A stretch of 64,000 nucleotides of DNA, taken from positions 1 to 64,000 of the forward strand of contig CALXTW010000011.1 in NCBI GenBank assembly GCA_944391515.1, given 5' to 3'. Shown here piece after piece: positions 16,974-25,980 of this stretch. This DNA comes from an uncultured Alphaproteobacteria bacterium. GTDB taxonomy: Bacteria; Pseudomonadota; Alphaproteobacteria; RF32; CAG-239. The notes beneath the pieces are model-generated. The model did not search any database. It was not told where the DNA came from and saw nothing but the letters and a program-made list of their open reading frames with translations. Both the position numbers and the translations under genes were made by a program. Numbering within the stretch: position 1 is the first letter of the stretch; each line of letters begins with the position of its first letter.

Positions 16974-19097
16974 ATGGCAAAAAAGATAGCAAATAATGCT
17001 TCCGCATTTGGCGGTAAAAGCTTTAAGGAGTTATTGATAGCCTCCACCAAAAGGGGAGATATCTTTTTTGCATTATCAATTATTTTGATGTTGGTCATCT
17101 TGATTATGCCGTTGCCGGCGTGGTTGTTGGATATTGCTTTATCCTTATCCATTACAATATCCTGCTTGGTATTGATGACGGCAATTTTTATTGAAAAGCC
17201 AAATGAGTTTAGCGCTTTCCCGCTGGTATTATTAATCACCACCATGTATCGCTTGTCCTTGAACTTAGCCTCCACCAGATTGATTTTATCCAAAGGATAT
17301 CAGGGACCCGATGCCGCCGGTGAAGTGATAGCTGCCTTTGGTGGATTTATCATGGGCAATAACTTTGTGATTGGTGTGATTGTGTTTGCCATTTTGGTCA
17401 TCGTCAACTTTGTGGTCATCACCAAAGGTTCGGGACGTATTGCTGAAGTTGCTGCCCGCTTTGCATTAGATGCTATGCCCGGTAAACAAATGGCGATTGA
17501 TGCGGACTTGTCATCAGGACTTATCACCGAAGATGAAGCCAGAGCCCGCCGCGAAGATTTGTCAAAAGAAAGTGCTTTCTACGGAGCCATGGATGGTGCC
17601 TCCAAATTTGTACGAGGAGATGCTATTGCCGGCTTGATTATTACCTTTATTAATATTGTTGCCGGTATTATTATCGGTATGGTTCAAAACGATATGAGCT
17701 TTTCGGCGGCAGGCGAGGCTTATACGCGTTTAACGGTTGGTGATGGCTTGGTATCCCAAGTTCCGGCATTAATTATTTCTGTAGCTGCCGGTATTTTGGT
17801 TTCCAAAGCAGGTATGACCGATTCCACCGATAAAGTTTTGTTTGAGCAAGTTGCCAATTATCCGAAAGCCTTAGGTATGAGTGCTTTCTTGGCTTTTGCC
17901 TTGGGAATGTTGCCGGGTACTCCGGCTGTTCCGTTTATGTTGTTAGGAACGCTCACCGGAGCCACGGCTTATTATTTGGATAAACAGCAAAAAATTGCCC
18001 AGCAAAAAGCAGCTGAGGTCTTAGAGCAAGAAAAGAAACAAGGCGCCCTCACCAAAGCGGCAGATGAGCCAATTGCCAATGTTTTGCGCATTGACCTGAT
18101 TCGTCTTGAAATTGGTTATGGTTTGCTCCCGCTCATCAATGAGGAAACCAACCGTAAATTAACCGACCAAATCAAAGCTCTGCGCCGAGCTCTGGCTGCG
18201 GAATTGGGATTTGTCATGCCCTCAATCCGTATTCAAGATAATATGCAGTTAGAGGCGAATGAGTATAATATTTACATCAAAGAAGTTAAAGCCGGTAAAG
18301 GCGAGTTAAGACCGACCCAATTATTGGTTATGGACCCGAGAGGCGAACCGATAACTTTGCCAGGCGAGGCCACTACCGAACCGACTTTTGGCCTGAAAGC
18401 CATGTGGGTTGACCAATCATACCGTGAAGAGGCTATGTTTAGGGGCTATACGGTCGTCGATCCGGCAACGGTTGTTACCACCCATATTACGGAACTTGTA
18501 AAAGATAATATGCCAGAGCTCTTGTCTTATGCCGAAACGCAAAAACTCTTGGATGAATTGGATAAAGAACACCAAAAACTCATCAAAGAGCTCATCCCAG
18601 GCAAAGTCAGCCTTGGCGCCGTTCAAAGAATTTTGCAAAATCTGTTGCAAGAAAGAGTATCTATTCGCGATTTGCCAACCATTTTGGAAGGTATTTCCGA
18701 AGCTGTTGCTTCTACCCATAGCCTGATGATGATAACTGAGCATGTTCGCACCCGTCTGGCACGCCAACTCTCCAATGCCAACGCCAATGAATTAGGGGTT
18801 ATTCCGCTCGTCACACTTTCACCCGAATGGGAACATGCCTTTGCCGAAGCCATAGTCGGTGAGGGAGATGACCGCCAGTTGGCCATGGCTCCGAGTGCTC
18901 TGCAAGCCTTTATTACCAAAGTACGCCATGTTATGGAAGATTTGGCAATTAAAGGAGAAACGGCAGTATTGCTCACCAGTCCGGCAATACGCCCGTTTGT
19001 TCGTTCAATCATTGAACGTTTCCGTCCTTTAACGGTTGTTATGTCGCAAAACGAAATTCACCCCAAAGCCAAGATAAAAACGGTTGGTCAGATATAA
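16974..19097 (+). CDS. flhA: Flagellar export gate protein FlhA
   Basis: A 707-aa inner-membrane component of the flagellar type III export gate. The N-terminal half has about eight TM segments and the FHIPEP-family pieces PNEFSAFPLVLLITTMYRLSLN, FVVITKGSGRIAEVAARF and DAMPGKQMAIDADL (each seen as part of the conserved core). The C-terminal cytosolic domain (from about 360) docks chaperone-substrate complexes. Length and motifs are canonical. It is followed after 12 nt by flhF. Confidence 0.97.
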   Translation: MAKKIANNASAFGGKSFKELLIASTKRGDIFFALSIILMLVILIMPLPAWLLDIALSLSITISCLVLMTAIFIEKPNEFSAFPLVLLITTMYRLSLNLASTRLILSKGYQGPDAAGEVIAAFGGFIMGNNFVIGVIVFAILVIVNFVVITKGSGRIAEVAARFALDAMPGKQMAIDADLSSGLITEDEARARREDLSKESAFYGAMDGASKFVRGDAIAGLIITFINIVAGIIIGMVQNDMSFSAAGEAYTRLTVGDGLVSQVPALIISVAAGILVSKAGMTDSTDKVLFEQVANYPKALGMSAFLAFALGMLPGTPAVPFMLLGTLTGATAYYLDKQQKIAQQKAAEVLEQEKKQGALTKAADEPIANVLRIDLIRLEIGYGLLPLINEETNRKLTDQIKALRRALAAELGFVMPSIRIQDNMQLEANEYNIYIKEVKAGKGELRPTQLLVMDPRGEPITLPGEATTEPTFGLKAMWVDQSYREEAMFRGYTVVDPATVVTTHITELVKDNMPELLSYAETQKLLDELDKEHQKLIKELIPGKVSLGAVQRILQNLLQERVSIRDLPTILEGISEAVASTHSLMMITEHVRTRLARQLSNANANELGVIPLVTLSPEWEHAFAEAIVGEGDDRQLAMAPSALQAFITKVRHVMEDLAIKGETAVLLTSPAIRPFVRSIIERFRPLTVVMSQNEIHPKAKIKTVGQI

Positions 19098-19109
19098 GGA
19101 ACTTAAGCC

Positions 19110-20063
19110 ATGCGCCTAAAAAATTATGTCGCCGCCAGCATATCTGAAGCCATGCTCCTCATCAAAAATGAGTTGGGCCCTGATGCCATAATCATCTCAA
19201 CCGAAAACGAAAACGGCTTGGTTAAAGTTGTTGCCGCCTTAGATGAAAAAGAGAATATCGACTTTAATTCAGCCGACGAGTTAGAAATTATTCCCAGCCG
19301 TCAACGGTTTGATGACACACATTTAAGAGATTGTTTAGACTATCACGGCGTCATACCGGTTGTCAGCGAACGAATTTTAGCCTATTGCCGTAATCTGAGC
19401 TTGGAACATGGTATATCAGATGAGCACAGATTGGTAATGTCTTGCTTTAGAGAGATGTTTAAATTTGGCTCTCTTTTGGATTTAACTTGTCCGGTTAAGA
19501 TGTTTATGGGCGTCCCTGGTTCGGGAAAATCCACTACAATTGCCAAAGTAGCCACGCAAGCCCGCTTTGAAGGATTAAAAAGTTGTATTATCTCCACCGA
19601 TAATGTCCGCGCCGGCGCCAATAACCAGCTGGAAGCCTTTGCCAAGATATTGGAAACGGACTTTTTCTTTTGTAAAGGCGAGAGGAGTTTATATGAGGCC
19701 GTGCGTTCAGCCAAAAGAACTTACCAGCTGATTTTGATTGATACACCGGGGGTTAATCCGTTTATTCAAAGCGAGATTGATAATCTGCACAATCAAACCG
19801 AAGCTATCAAAAGCGATATAATTTTGACGGTTGACGCCGGAAAAAACTCTTTTGAGGCGGTGGAAATAGCTGAAATATTTAATCAATTCGGGGTCAAATA
19901 TTTACTCCCCACCAGGTTAGATTTAACCCGCCGCATAGGGTCACTCTTATCCATAGCCGGTTGTTGTCGCATGGGCTTTTGTGCCGCAAGCGTCAGCTCC
20001 AGCATTGCTCGCGGTATGGCGCCGATAACTGCCAAAAATTTATCAAAACTTATATTGTCATGA
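19110..20063 (+). CDS. flhF: Flagellar SRP-type GTPase FlhF
   Basis: A 317-aa SRP-family GTPase that fixes the site of flagellum assembly. The N-terminus MRLKNYVAASISEAMLLIKN with LGPDAIIIST is the FlhF B-type domain. G1 is GVPGSGKSTT near residue 135, then STDNVRAGA (G2-like), LIDTPG (G3), and a degenerate G4 region (LLPTRLDLTRR). It is shorter than most FlhF proteins because the N-terminal linker is compact. It is directly followed by flhG, its usual regulator. Confidence 0.9.
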   Translation: MRLKNYVAASISEAMLLIKNELGPDAIIISTENENGLVKVVAALDEKENIDFNSADELEIIPSRQRFDDTHLRDCLDYHGVIPVVSERILAYCRNLSLEHGISDEHRLVMSCFREMFKFGSLLDLTCPVKMFMGVPGSGKSTTIAKVATQARFEGLKSCIISTDNVRAGANNQLEAFAKILETDFFFCKGERSLYEAVRSAKRTYQLILIDTPGVNPFIQSEIDNLHNQTEAIKSDIILTVDAGKNSFEAVEIAEIFNQFGVKYLLPTRLDLTRRIGSLLSIAGCCRMGFCAASVSSSIARGMAPITAKNLSKLILS

Positions 20064-20075
20064 TTGGGAATTAAC

Positions 20076-20882
20076 ATGGAACAGAAACAAGAAGAATTAA
20101 AAATCATGCCCAGAGGCACAAGCCCGCGCAGTCTTCGCCGCGGTCGCAATATGATTGCCGTAGCTTCAGGCAAAGGAGGCGTTGGCAAAACTTGGTTCTC
20201 AATCACTTTGGCACAAGCTCTGAGTGGTTTCAGACAAAAGACCTTGCTTTTTGACGGCGACTTAGGTCTTGCCAATGTCGATATTCAGTTGGGTCTTTTG
20301 GTAAAAGATGATTTAGGCAGTGTTGTAGCCGGTTCCAAAACGCTCAATCAGGTAATTCAGCATTGCGACAAAACCCGTTTTGATATTATTGCCGGACGTT
20401 CAGGCTCAGCAGGCTTAGCCTCTATGCCGATAGGTCGTCTGCAAATTTTGGGCGAGGATTTATCTTTGCTGGCCTCCTCTTATGATAAAGTGATTTTGGA
20501 TATGGGCGCAGGGGTTGAAAAACCAATCAGAATCTTGTCCAGCATGGCCGAAAAAATCATTGTATTATGCACCGATGAGCCCACATCTTTAACCGATGCC
20601 TACGCATTTATCAAAATCATGTCGATGCAGTACCCAAAATCCAATATCAATGTGGTGATAAATCAGGCTAATTCATTGCGTGAAGGTCAAAGAACGTATG
20701 ATACTTTGCTCAAAGCCTGCACCAATTTCTTAAAAATTAATCCGCCTTTGTTAGGCATCATCAGAAGGGATGCCCGTGTGCGTGATGCTATCCGCAACCA
20801 AACCCCGCTGATGAATCGCTATCCTACCTCTGAGGCTTCAGAAGACGTCATTAACATTGCCCGTAAACTATTGACTGAATAA
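20076..20882 (+). CDS. flhG: MinD-like ATPase FlhG (FleN)
   Basis: A 268-aa ParA/MinD-family ATPase that limits flagellar number with FlhF. The deviant Walker A is SGKGGVGKTW, followed by LLFDGDLGLANVDIQLG and VILDMGAG. The N-terminal basic stretch (RSLRRGRN) precedes the ATPase. The start is the ATG at 20076 with GGGA 6 nt before it; an upstream in-frame TTG at 20064 is less likely. Confidence 0.9.
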   Translation: MEQKQEELKIMPRGTSPRSLRRGRNMIAVASGKGGVGKTWFSITLAQALSGFRQKTLLFDGDLGLANVDIQLGLLVKDDLGSVVAGSKTLNQVIQHCDKTRFDIIAGRSGSAGLASMPIGRLQILGEDLSLLASSYDKVILDMGAGVEKPIRILSSMAEKIIVLCTDEPTSLTDAYAFIKIMSMQYPKSNINVVINQANSLREGQRTYDTLLKACTNFLKINPPLLGIIRRDARVRDAIRNQTPLMNRYPTSEASEDVINIARKLLTE

Positions 20883-20885
20883 GAA

Positions 20886-22487
20886 ATGAGCACCATAATT
20901 CCTCCAATTACCACGCCAGATATTTCCACCGGAACAGAAACGACGCTTCCCAATGGTTCAATAGATAGTTCTGGCACGGTTTTGGAGGGAATAAAACCGG
21001 GAACAAACTTGCAAATTACCTTGCCCTCACTCTCGCAAGGAAATTTGAACCTCTCAGTCAAAATTGAGATTAATAATCAAACCTTAGAAATTCCCCTCAA
21101 ATTAAATTCTAATCAAATTCCTCAGCCCAATGCTTTAGAGGCAGGAGAACTTCCCGCGGAAATCAAAGTTCTGAATAATCATCAAGGCGAACTTAGCTTT
21201 AAGTTTGTGAGCATTAATAACCAATCGCCCGAAAAATTTATTGCCCCAAACAAAGTGCCAACTTCTGGTACTGAGACGTTATCTAAACCCCAAACCGCAC
21301 CGGTGATTATTTCGGGGAACGAAAACTCGGTTCGCCCTGAAATTACATTGCATGAGATGAGCTTGCCCAAGATACTCACTTCGTTGAGCGGAGAAAATAA
21401 CTTGCCTCCGGAAGTGCAAAATTTGATTGCCGATGGCAAATTAGAATTTGCCTTTAGCAAAGTAAATTCCTCTACACAATCCTCACAACCTTTGCCTCAA
21501 GACACGCAAACTGCCTTGCTTAACTTAAAAACGGCTCTTGACTCAGGAGATACCAAAAGCATATTGTCAGCTCTGCAATCTTTGCAAGGCAAAACTTTCC
21601 CAGCCATCACCCAAACCAGAGCAGATATCGGGCTCACCTCATTTCAAACCCCGTTAGGCGAGGTTGTGAGCCAAACCCCGCTCAAGTTAGAAAACAATTT
21701 GCCGATAGAACTGGTGGTCAAAAACATCACGGTTAAAACTTTGCCGACAGAGGTGCTTGATACCTTATCGGCTAGTGCGAAGTTGCTGGAAGATATGGCA
21801 TCTCTGCCAGTTTTGAATAAAGAGCAGCCAATCTCTTCCAAAAATATTTTAGAAACGCTTAAAAACCTTCCTTTGCCGCCGGATATTAAGCAAGAAGTTG
21901 TTTCTAAATTGCCGACCCCAAACAAACAACTCTTGTCCAACCTGAGCAATTTTGTGAAAGCGGCTGTGCACCAAGAGGTCAAAGAATGGTTAGGACCTCA
22001 ACTCTCAGAGCTGGTTCTCTCGTCCGGTCCCGATGGCAAAGAGGCACTGCAACAATTAAGCCAAAGTCTAAATGCCACATTAAGAGAGACGCCGACTTGG
22101 AGAATGGTGGAAATTCCGTTTTACACCGGCGAGAATATTGAAAAAATCCGTTTGGCAGTAAAAAAATATAATGAAGATGAGGAAGAAAACCAAAATTCCT
22201 CACGCCAAAAATACGGCACGCGCTTTTTGATAGATACCAATTTCACACGTTTGGGGCGCTTTCAGTTTGATGGTTATTCTCTTGTCCGTGAGCGCCGCTT
22301 TGATTTGATAATTCGCACCGAAAAATATGTTGGCAATGATTTATGCGCCAATTTAATGCGAATTTATAAAAATACACTGCATGAATTGGATTATGCCGGC
22401 ACAATAAAAATAAATGTTAAGGAAAATTTTATCAAAATCAGCGAAGATGAAGAAAATAAGACTTTGTCCGAAGGAATATTGATATGA
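20886..22487 (+). CDS. FliK-like protein, second hook-length-control paralogue candidate
   Basis: A 533-aa protein of unknown exact role at the end of the flagellar run. The N-terminal 270 residues are Thr/Ser/Pro/Gln-rich with no clear fold, as in FliK. The last 120 residues (TWRMVEIPFYTGENIEKI, then RFLIDTNFTRLGRFQFDGY) match the general pattern of a FliK C-terminal hook domain, with strands then helix. It differs from the canonical fliK at 6788. Its start lies 3 nt after the flhG stop and its end overlaps the DnaJ-like gene by 4 nt, so it belongs to the operon. Confidence 0.6.
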   Translation: MSTIIPPITTPDISTGTETTLPNGSIDSSGTVLEGIKPGTNLQITLPSLSQGNLNLSVKIEINNQTLEIPLKLNSNQIPQPNALEAGELPAEIKVLNNHQGELSFKFVSINNQSPEKFIAPNKVPTSGTETLSKPQTAPVIISGNENSVRPEITLHEMSLPKILTSLSGENNLPPEVQNLIADGKLEFAFSKVNSSTQSSQPLPQDTQTALLNLKTALDSGDTKSILSALQSLQGKTFPAITQTRADIGLTSFQTPLGEVVSQTPLKLENNLPIELVVKNITVKTLPTEVLDTLSASAKLLEDMASLPVLNKEQPISSKNILETLKNLPLPPDIKQEVVSKLPTPNKQLLSNLSNFVKAAVHQEVKEWLGPQLSELVLSSGPDGKEALQQLSQSLNATLRETPTWRMVEIPFYTGENIEKIRLAVKKYNEDEEENQNSSRQKYGTRFLIDTNFTRLGRFQFDGYSLVRERRFDLIIRTEKYVGNDLCANLMRIYKNTLHELDYAGTIKINVKENFIKISEDEENKTLSEGILI

Positions 22488-23659
22488 TACCGCAAACAAC
22501 AGACCCTTTGGGTTACTATGCCGTTTTAGGCGTATCCTCAACCGCCCAAGAAGCAGAAATCAAAAAGAACTATCGAGAGCAAGCCAAAAAATGGCACCCC
22601 GATTATAACACCAGTGCGGAAGCGGTAGAAATATTCCAAAAAATCTCGGTAGCCTATGATGTAATTAGTGATGAAACGCAAAGATTGAAATATGATTTAT
22701 TATCACAAATTTATACCTCTGAGAATTTTCCGCCGATGAATGCGCTGAAAATTTATACCAATCACAAAGGGCAAGAAGAAGTCAATTTAAGAACCATAAA
22801 ATTAAGGCAAGTTATCGGAAAATTGGTAAGTTTTACGGATAAATCTGTTCCGGAAGTTTGCGATTACGAAGAAGCCAAAAAACACGTCTTATCTAACTCA
22901 CTGCTCAATTGGACTTTAGGTTGGTGGAATATTCCTGGGCTTGCACATAATATTCAGGCCATCACCGACAATTATCGCCACCTAGGGGAGAATACTTTCG
23001 ACAATCTCAAACTCTTGGTTCATAATATGATAGCCTATGCCCAAGAAAACAAAAACTCTCAAGCCCTAATGTCTGCTAAATTGGCAATGAACTATGCAAA
23101 TCCATACCAAAAAGAATTAATAGAGTGTTTTATTCGTACTTTACCACCAACGCAAATTGCTCCGAACGCTATCAAGAATTGGGATTATGGTAAATTAAAA
23201 AATTTGCAGTTAATAGTGCCGGCGATAATTGCGTTAGTGTTGATGATGGGTGTATCCACACGCGTTATGAATTGGCAAGAGTTTAATAAATATTTTGCGC
23301 GCAATAATGATATAACCTATTTCCAACAGGTCAGATTTAATGACGGTCGAGGGGTAGATGACGTTGTGGTTTCAAAAGTATTGGATATTCCGGTTGATAC
23401 CACGGATTTGAAAAAATTATATCATGTTACCCAAAGCTGCGAGGTCATGTATGGGCCAGACGAACAATTTGATAAATTGGCCACATTAAAAGCCAAAACC
23501 ACCGTACGCCTAACGGGCTATACGCCAAATCAAGAATGGGCCAGAATTATGCTAGATAACGGCGAAATGGGTTTTGTAAAAATGGATATCTTAAAGTCAG
23601 GAATTGGCAAAGATATTCCCGACGACAGCAAAATCTATACCGGTATAAGGGTTAATTAA
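22484..23659 (+). CDS. J-domain membrane protein with SH3-like C-terminus
   Basis: A 391-aa protein. An N-terminal J domain (about residues 9-70) carries the HPD motif in KKWHPDYN, so it should stimulate an Hsp70. A helical region follows, then one TM near residues 245-262 (LIVPAIIALVLMMGVSTRV). A periplasmic SH3b-like domain ends the protein (SCEVMYGPDEQFDKLATL, then GEMGFVKMDIL). It overlaps the FliK-like gene by 4 nt (ATGA type), so it is translationally linked to the flagellar operon, although J proteins are not standard flagellar parts. It converges with ymdB. Confidence 0.8.
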   Translation: MIPQTTDPLGYYAVLGVSSTAQEAEIKKNYREQAKKWHPDYNTSAEAVEIFQKISVAYDVISDETQRLKYDLLSQIYTSENFPPMNALKIYTNHKGQEEVNLRTIKLRQVIGKLVSFTDKSVPEVCDYEEAKKHVLSNSLLNWTLGWWNIPGLAHNIQAITDNYRHLGENTFDNLKLLVHNMIAYAQENKNSQALMSAKLAMNYANPYQKELIECFIRTLPPTQIAPNAIKNWDYGKLKNLQLIVPAIIALVLMMGVSTRVMNWQEFNKYFARNNDITYFQQVRFNDGRGVDDVVVSKVLDIPVDTTDLKKLYHVTQSCEVMYGPDEQFDKLATLKAKTTVRLTGYTPNQEWARIMLDNGEMGFVKMDILKSGIGKDIPDDSKIYTGIRVN

Positions 23660-24437
23660 GTTTAAGTTGCTCGATATTGAGCGCTTTTCCTGTTTTGTCA
23701 TCCACATCAATCATTACGCCGAAAAGGGTTCCCGGACCTTTAGCCGGTGTCAGACGCCCTCCGGTATATTTGCGAAGCAAACGATTGACGGGTTCTGTTT
23801 TATCAAAGCCAATAACCGAGTTATAGTCACCACACATTCCGACATCGGTCTGGTAGGCAGTTCCGCCGTCTCGAATACAAAAATCAGACGTTGGAATATG
23901 AGTGTGCGAGCCGATAACGGCAGAAACACGACCATCCAAATAATGTCCGACTTCAATTTTTTCAGCGGTGGCTTCTGCGTGAATGTCAACAAAAATCGCG
24001 TTAATGTTTTTACCTAAGGTATAGTTTTTGAGAACTTTGTCAGCAGCTTGAGCCGGACAATCAACCGCTTCCATAAACAAGCGTCCCAAGAGTTGCATAA
24101 CGAGAACTTTTTTGCCGTTTGCAAGCTCAATTTCAATAGCGCCATGTCCGGGCAGACCTTCGGGATAGTTAAGCGGACGAACGATTTTTTTGCACTCACC
24201 CAAAAAAGGAATGAGGTCTCTTTGTTGCCAAACATGGTTTCCCGTCACCAAAGCATCAACGCCTGCATCTAAAAATTGTCGACAAATAGAGGGACTTGCG
24301 CCAAAACCATGAGCGGCGTTCTCAATATTAACGATAATCACGTCGGCTTTATAGTCGTTTCTTAATTTGCTTAAGTTATTTAACACCACATCTCTGCCGG
24401 CTCTACCGACCACATCACCGCAATAGATAATTCTCAA
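23652..24437 (-). CDS. YmdB-family metallophosphoesterase
   Basis: A 261-aa calcineurin-like phosphodiesterase of the YmdB/TIGR00282 family, which in other bacteria acts on 2',3'-cyclic nucleotides. Metal-ligand motifs are present: CGDVVGRAGR, NIENAAHG, TGNHVW, DIHAEAT and GSHTHIPT. The best start is the TTG at 24437, giving LRIIYCGD. Upstream in-frame codons run back through the 6S RNA terminator and are not coding. It lies directly downstream of the 6S RNA gene and overlaps the J-protein gene by 8 nt at its 3' end. Confidence 0.88.
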   Translation of the reverse strand: MRIIYCGDVVGRAGRDVVLNNLSKLRNDYKADVIIVNIENAAHGFGASPSICRQFLDAGVDALVTGNHVWQQRDLIPFLGECKKIVRPLNYPEGLPGHGAIEIELANGKKVLVMQLLGRLFMEAVDCPAQAADKVLKNYTLGKNINAIFVDIHAEATAEKIEVGHYLDGRVSAVIGSHTHIPTSDFCIRDGGTAYQTDVGMCGDYNSVIGFDKTEPVNRLLRKYTGGRLTPAKGPGTLFGVMIDVDDKTGKALNIEQLKLN

Positions 24438-24463
24438 AACGTTGTCTTTCAAAGAAGTTACAC

Positions 24464-24491
24464 AAAAAAACTCCGAAATAACGGAGTTTTT
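24464..24491 (-). terminator. Intrinsic terminator of the 6S RNA gene
   Basis: On the minus strand AAACTCCG-TTATTT-CGGAGTTTTTTT forms a 7-8 bp stem with a U-run. It separates 6S RNA from ymdB. Confidence 0.85.
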
Positions 24492-24504
24492 ATATAGGTT
24501 AATC

Positions 24505-24675
24505 ACTAATCGGAGGGGCCGTCTGATCGTATCAAAACATTCTTATCGAACCGCTTCTCAACAAGGTGGGTGCCATATAAAAAGACCAGGGTCAGTTCAG
24601 GGACAGCTCCCTAAAAAATAACGTTGGCTCGGAAGATCTGCGGAAACACGCAACAGACAGCTTCCCTCCTATGAG
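24505..24675 (-). ncRNA. ssrS: 6S RNA
   Basis: A roughly 170-nt RNA that binds sigma-70 RNA polymerase in stationary phase. The ends pair as a closing stem: GGAGGG (24669-24664 on the minus strand) with CCCTCC (24517-24512), and inside it CTGTCTG with CAGACGG. The middle is an open bubble-like region, and the alphaproteobacterial segments CGAGCCAACGTT, AGGGAGCTG and CACCCACCTTGT are visible. Position is diagnostic: directly after zapA, as in many proteobacteria. Exact ends are inferred from the pairing. Confidence 0.88.
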
Positions 24676-24681
24676 GATAGA

Positions 24682-25020
24682 TTACAATGATTCGATTTTA
24701 TTTGCAACAGAATTTATTTGTTGCGCCAGATTTTGCAAATTTTCGGCCAGAGACTTATCTAAATCAAGGAGTCTGGTGTTATCCACAGGCTGAGGAGCAG
24801 CCACCACCGGCGCACCTTTTTTGAGCTCGGTTAATTCGTCGGCTAATAATAATCCGACCATGGCGAGCAACATATTTTCGTTGACTTGCAAACTGCCGCC
24901 CGTAATCATTCTGGCTTTTTCATCCAGCAGGCGGGAGAGTTGCAAAATACGCACTTCTTGACCGTCTTCACAAGCCACGGCATATTCGCGCGAGTTAATT
25001 GTTATCGTAACTTGAGCCAT
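24682..25020 (-). CDS. zapA: Cell division protein ZapA
   Basis: A 112-aa FtsZ-ring stabiliser. The N-terminal globular part MAQVTITINSREYAVACEDG with the LSRLLDEKARMI stretch matches ZapA. A helical region (ENMLLAMVGLLLADELTEL) and a coiled coil of about 35 residues follow. The 6S RNA gene follows in the conserved order. The 5' end overlaps the upstream coiled-coil gene by 26 nt. Confidence 0.9.
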   Translation of the reverse strand: MAQVTITINSREYAVACEDGQEVRILQLSRLLDEKARMITGGSLQVNENMLLAMVGLLLADELTELKKGAPVVAAPQPVDNTRLLDLDKSLAENLQNLAQQINSVANKIESL

Positions 25021-25264
25021 CGTTTTCCAATACTTTATCTAATCTCGAAATAACCGAATTAATGTTGTTCATAATATTTTGCGAAGAAGATTTCAGCAAA
25101 TTGAGTTGTTTTTCACGTTCATCAAGTTCTTTTTTATAAAGTTTTTGAGATTGCTCAATTTGTTGAGATTTGTCGTTGAGAACGCCGTTAAGTTTATCAA
25201 GAGCTTGGTGTAAACTCTCCAAGGCGGAATTCGTCAGCGGGAGTTCGGAATTTTTTTCTGTCAT
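24995..25264 (-). CDS. Small coiled-coil protein (DUF4164-like)
   Basis: An 89-aa protein that is almost all coiled coil (residues 12-80, rich in Leu, Gln, Lys, Asn with heptad spacing). Similar short coiled-coil proteins sit before zapA in many alphaproteobacteria. A role with ZapA at the divisome is inferred from context only. It overlaps zapA and diverges from the gene at 25358. Confidence 0.72.
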   Translation of the reverse strand: MTEKNSELPLTNSALESLHQALDKLNGVLNDKSQQIEQSQKLYKKELDEREKQLNLLKSSSQNIMNNINSVISRLDKVLENDGSSYDNN

Positions 25265-25357
25265 AACAAAAATATACTTCCAATTTAGAGATTAATCTTT
25301 TATTATTCTTAAGATAATACTTATTCCTCAAATTAATTCAAGCATCAAAGGCAGGTT

Positions 25358-25903
25358 ATGCAAAAGTTTATTGTCCGTCTCTCGGAAGAAAATCAAAATT
25401 TGATAGATAGTTCGGAAATTGAGTGCTTCGTGCTCGATTCGGAATTGCCAAAAGAATTAAATAAAAACTTGGCAAATCAGCTAAAGACGCAAGGAAAAAT
25501 AATTTTAAGTATAGGGAATAAGGCTCTTGAACTTTGCCAAGACTTAGCTTTGGACGGAGTTATTGTAGATATGAGCCAAACGCCGCACGCAAAAGCTTTT
25601 ATTGATGATTTGCGCAAGCAATTGGGTAAAGATGCCATCATTGGGGCCATAACACGCAATCGCCGACATGAAGCCATGATTATCAGCGAGGCTGAACCTG
25701 ATTTTCTGATTTTTCAGGCCTGGAAGGACGGACAGCCACAAGTTGCCGAATTGGTTAAATGGTATAACGAGCTGTTTTTGATACAATCAGCGGTGCTTTT
25801 AAGGGAAGATGATGTCTCTTTTTCAGATTTTGAATGTGATATCGTAATAATATCTGACAAAGAGTATAACTTTTTTGTTGCTAAAAAACAAAGATTAGAT
25901 TAA
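25358..25903 (+). CDS. ThiE/TenI-like barrel protein, degenerate
   Basis: A 181-aa protein resembling the middle and C-terminal part of thiamine-phosphate synthases. Seen features are a beta-alpha order with DGVIVDMSQ in place of the DGVHLGQ strand, LGKDAIIGAITRNRRHEA like the IIG-S-H-EA segment, and EPDFLIFQAW like DYIGFGP. The pyrophosphate-binding residues of ThiE are not conserved, so thiamine synthesis is doubtful. The tail (from residue 145) has no known match. It stands alone before efp. Confidence 0.5.
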   Translation: MQKFIVRLSEENQNLIDSSEIECFVLDSELPKELNKNLANQLKTQGKIILSIGNKALELCQDLALDGVIVDMSQTPHAKAFIDDLRKQLGKDAIIGAITRNRRHEAMIISEAEPDFLIFQAWKDGQPQVAELVKWYNELFLIQSAVLLREDDVSFSDFECDIVIISDKEYNFFVAKKQRLD

Positions 25904-25980
25904 GTTCTTGATAAACATTTCATTGAAAGTTTAACGAAATTAAAAAATCAAAAATAAAATTGTAAATACGGAGATAATAA

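Noticed and set aside
24438-24506. N-terminal extension of ymdB beginning MINLYKNSV
   Set aside because: It runs through the 6S RNA terminator stem; the family start is at LRIIYCGD (24437).
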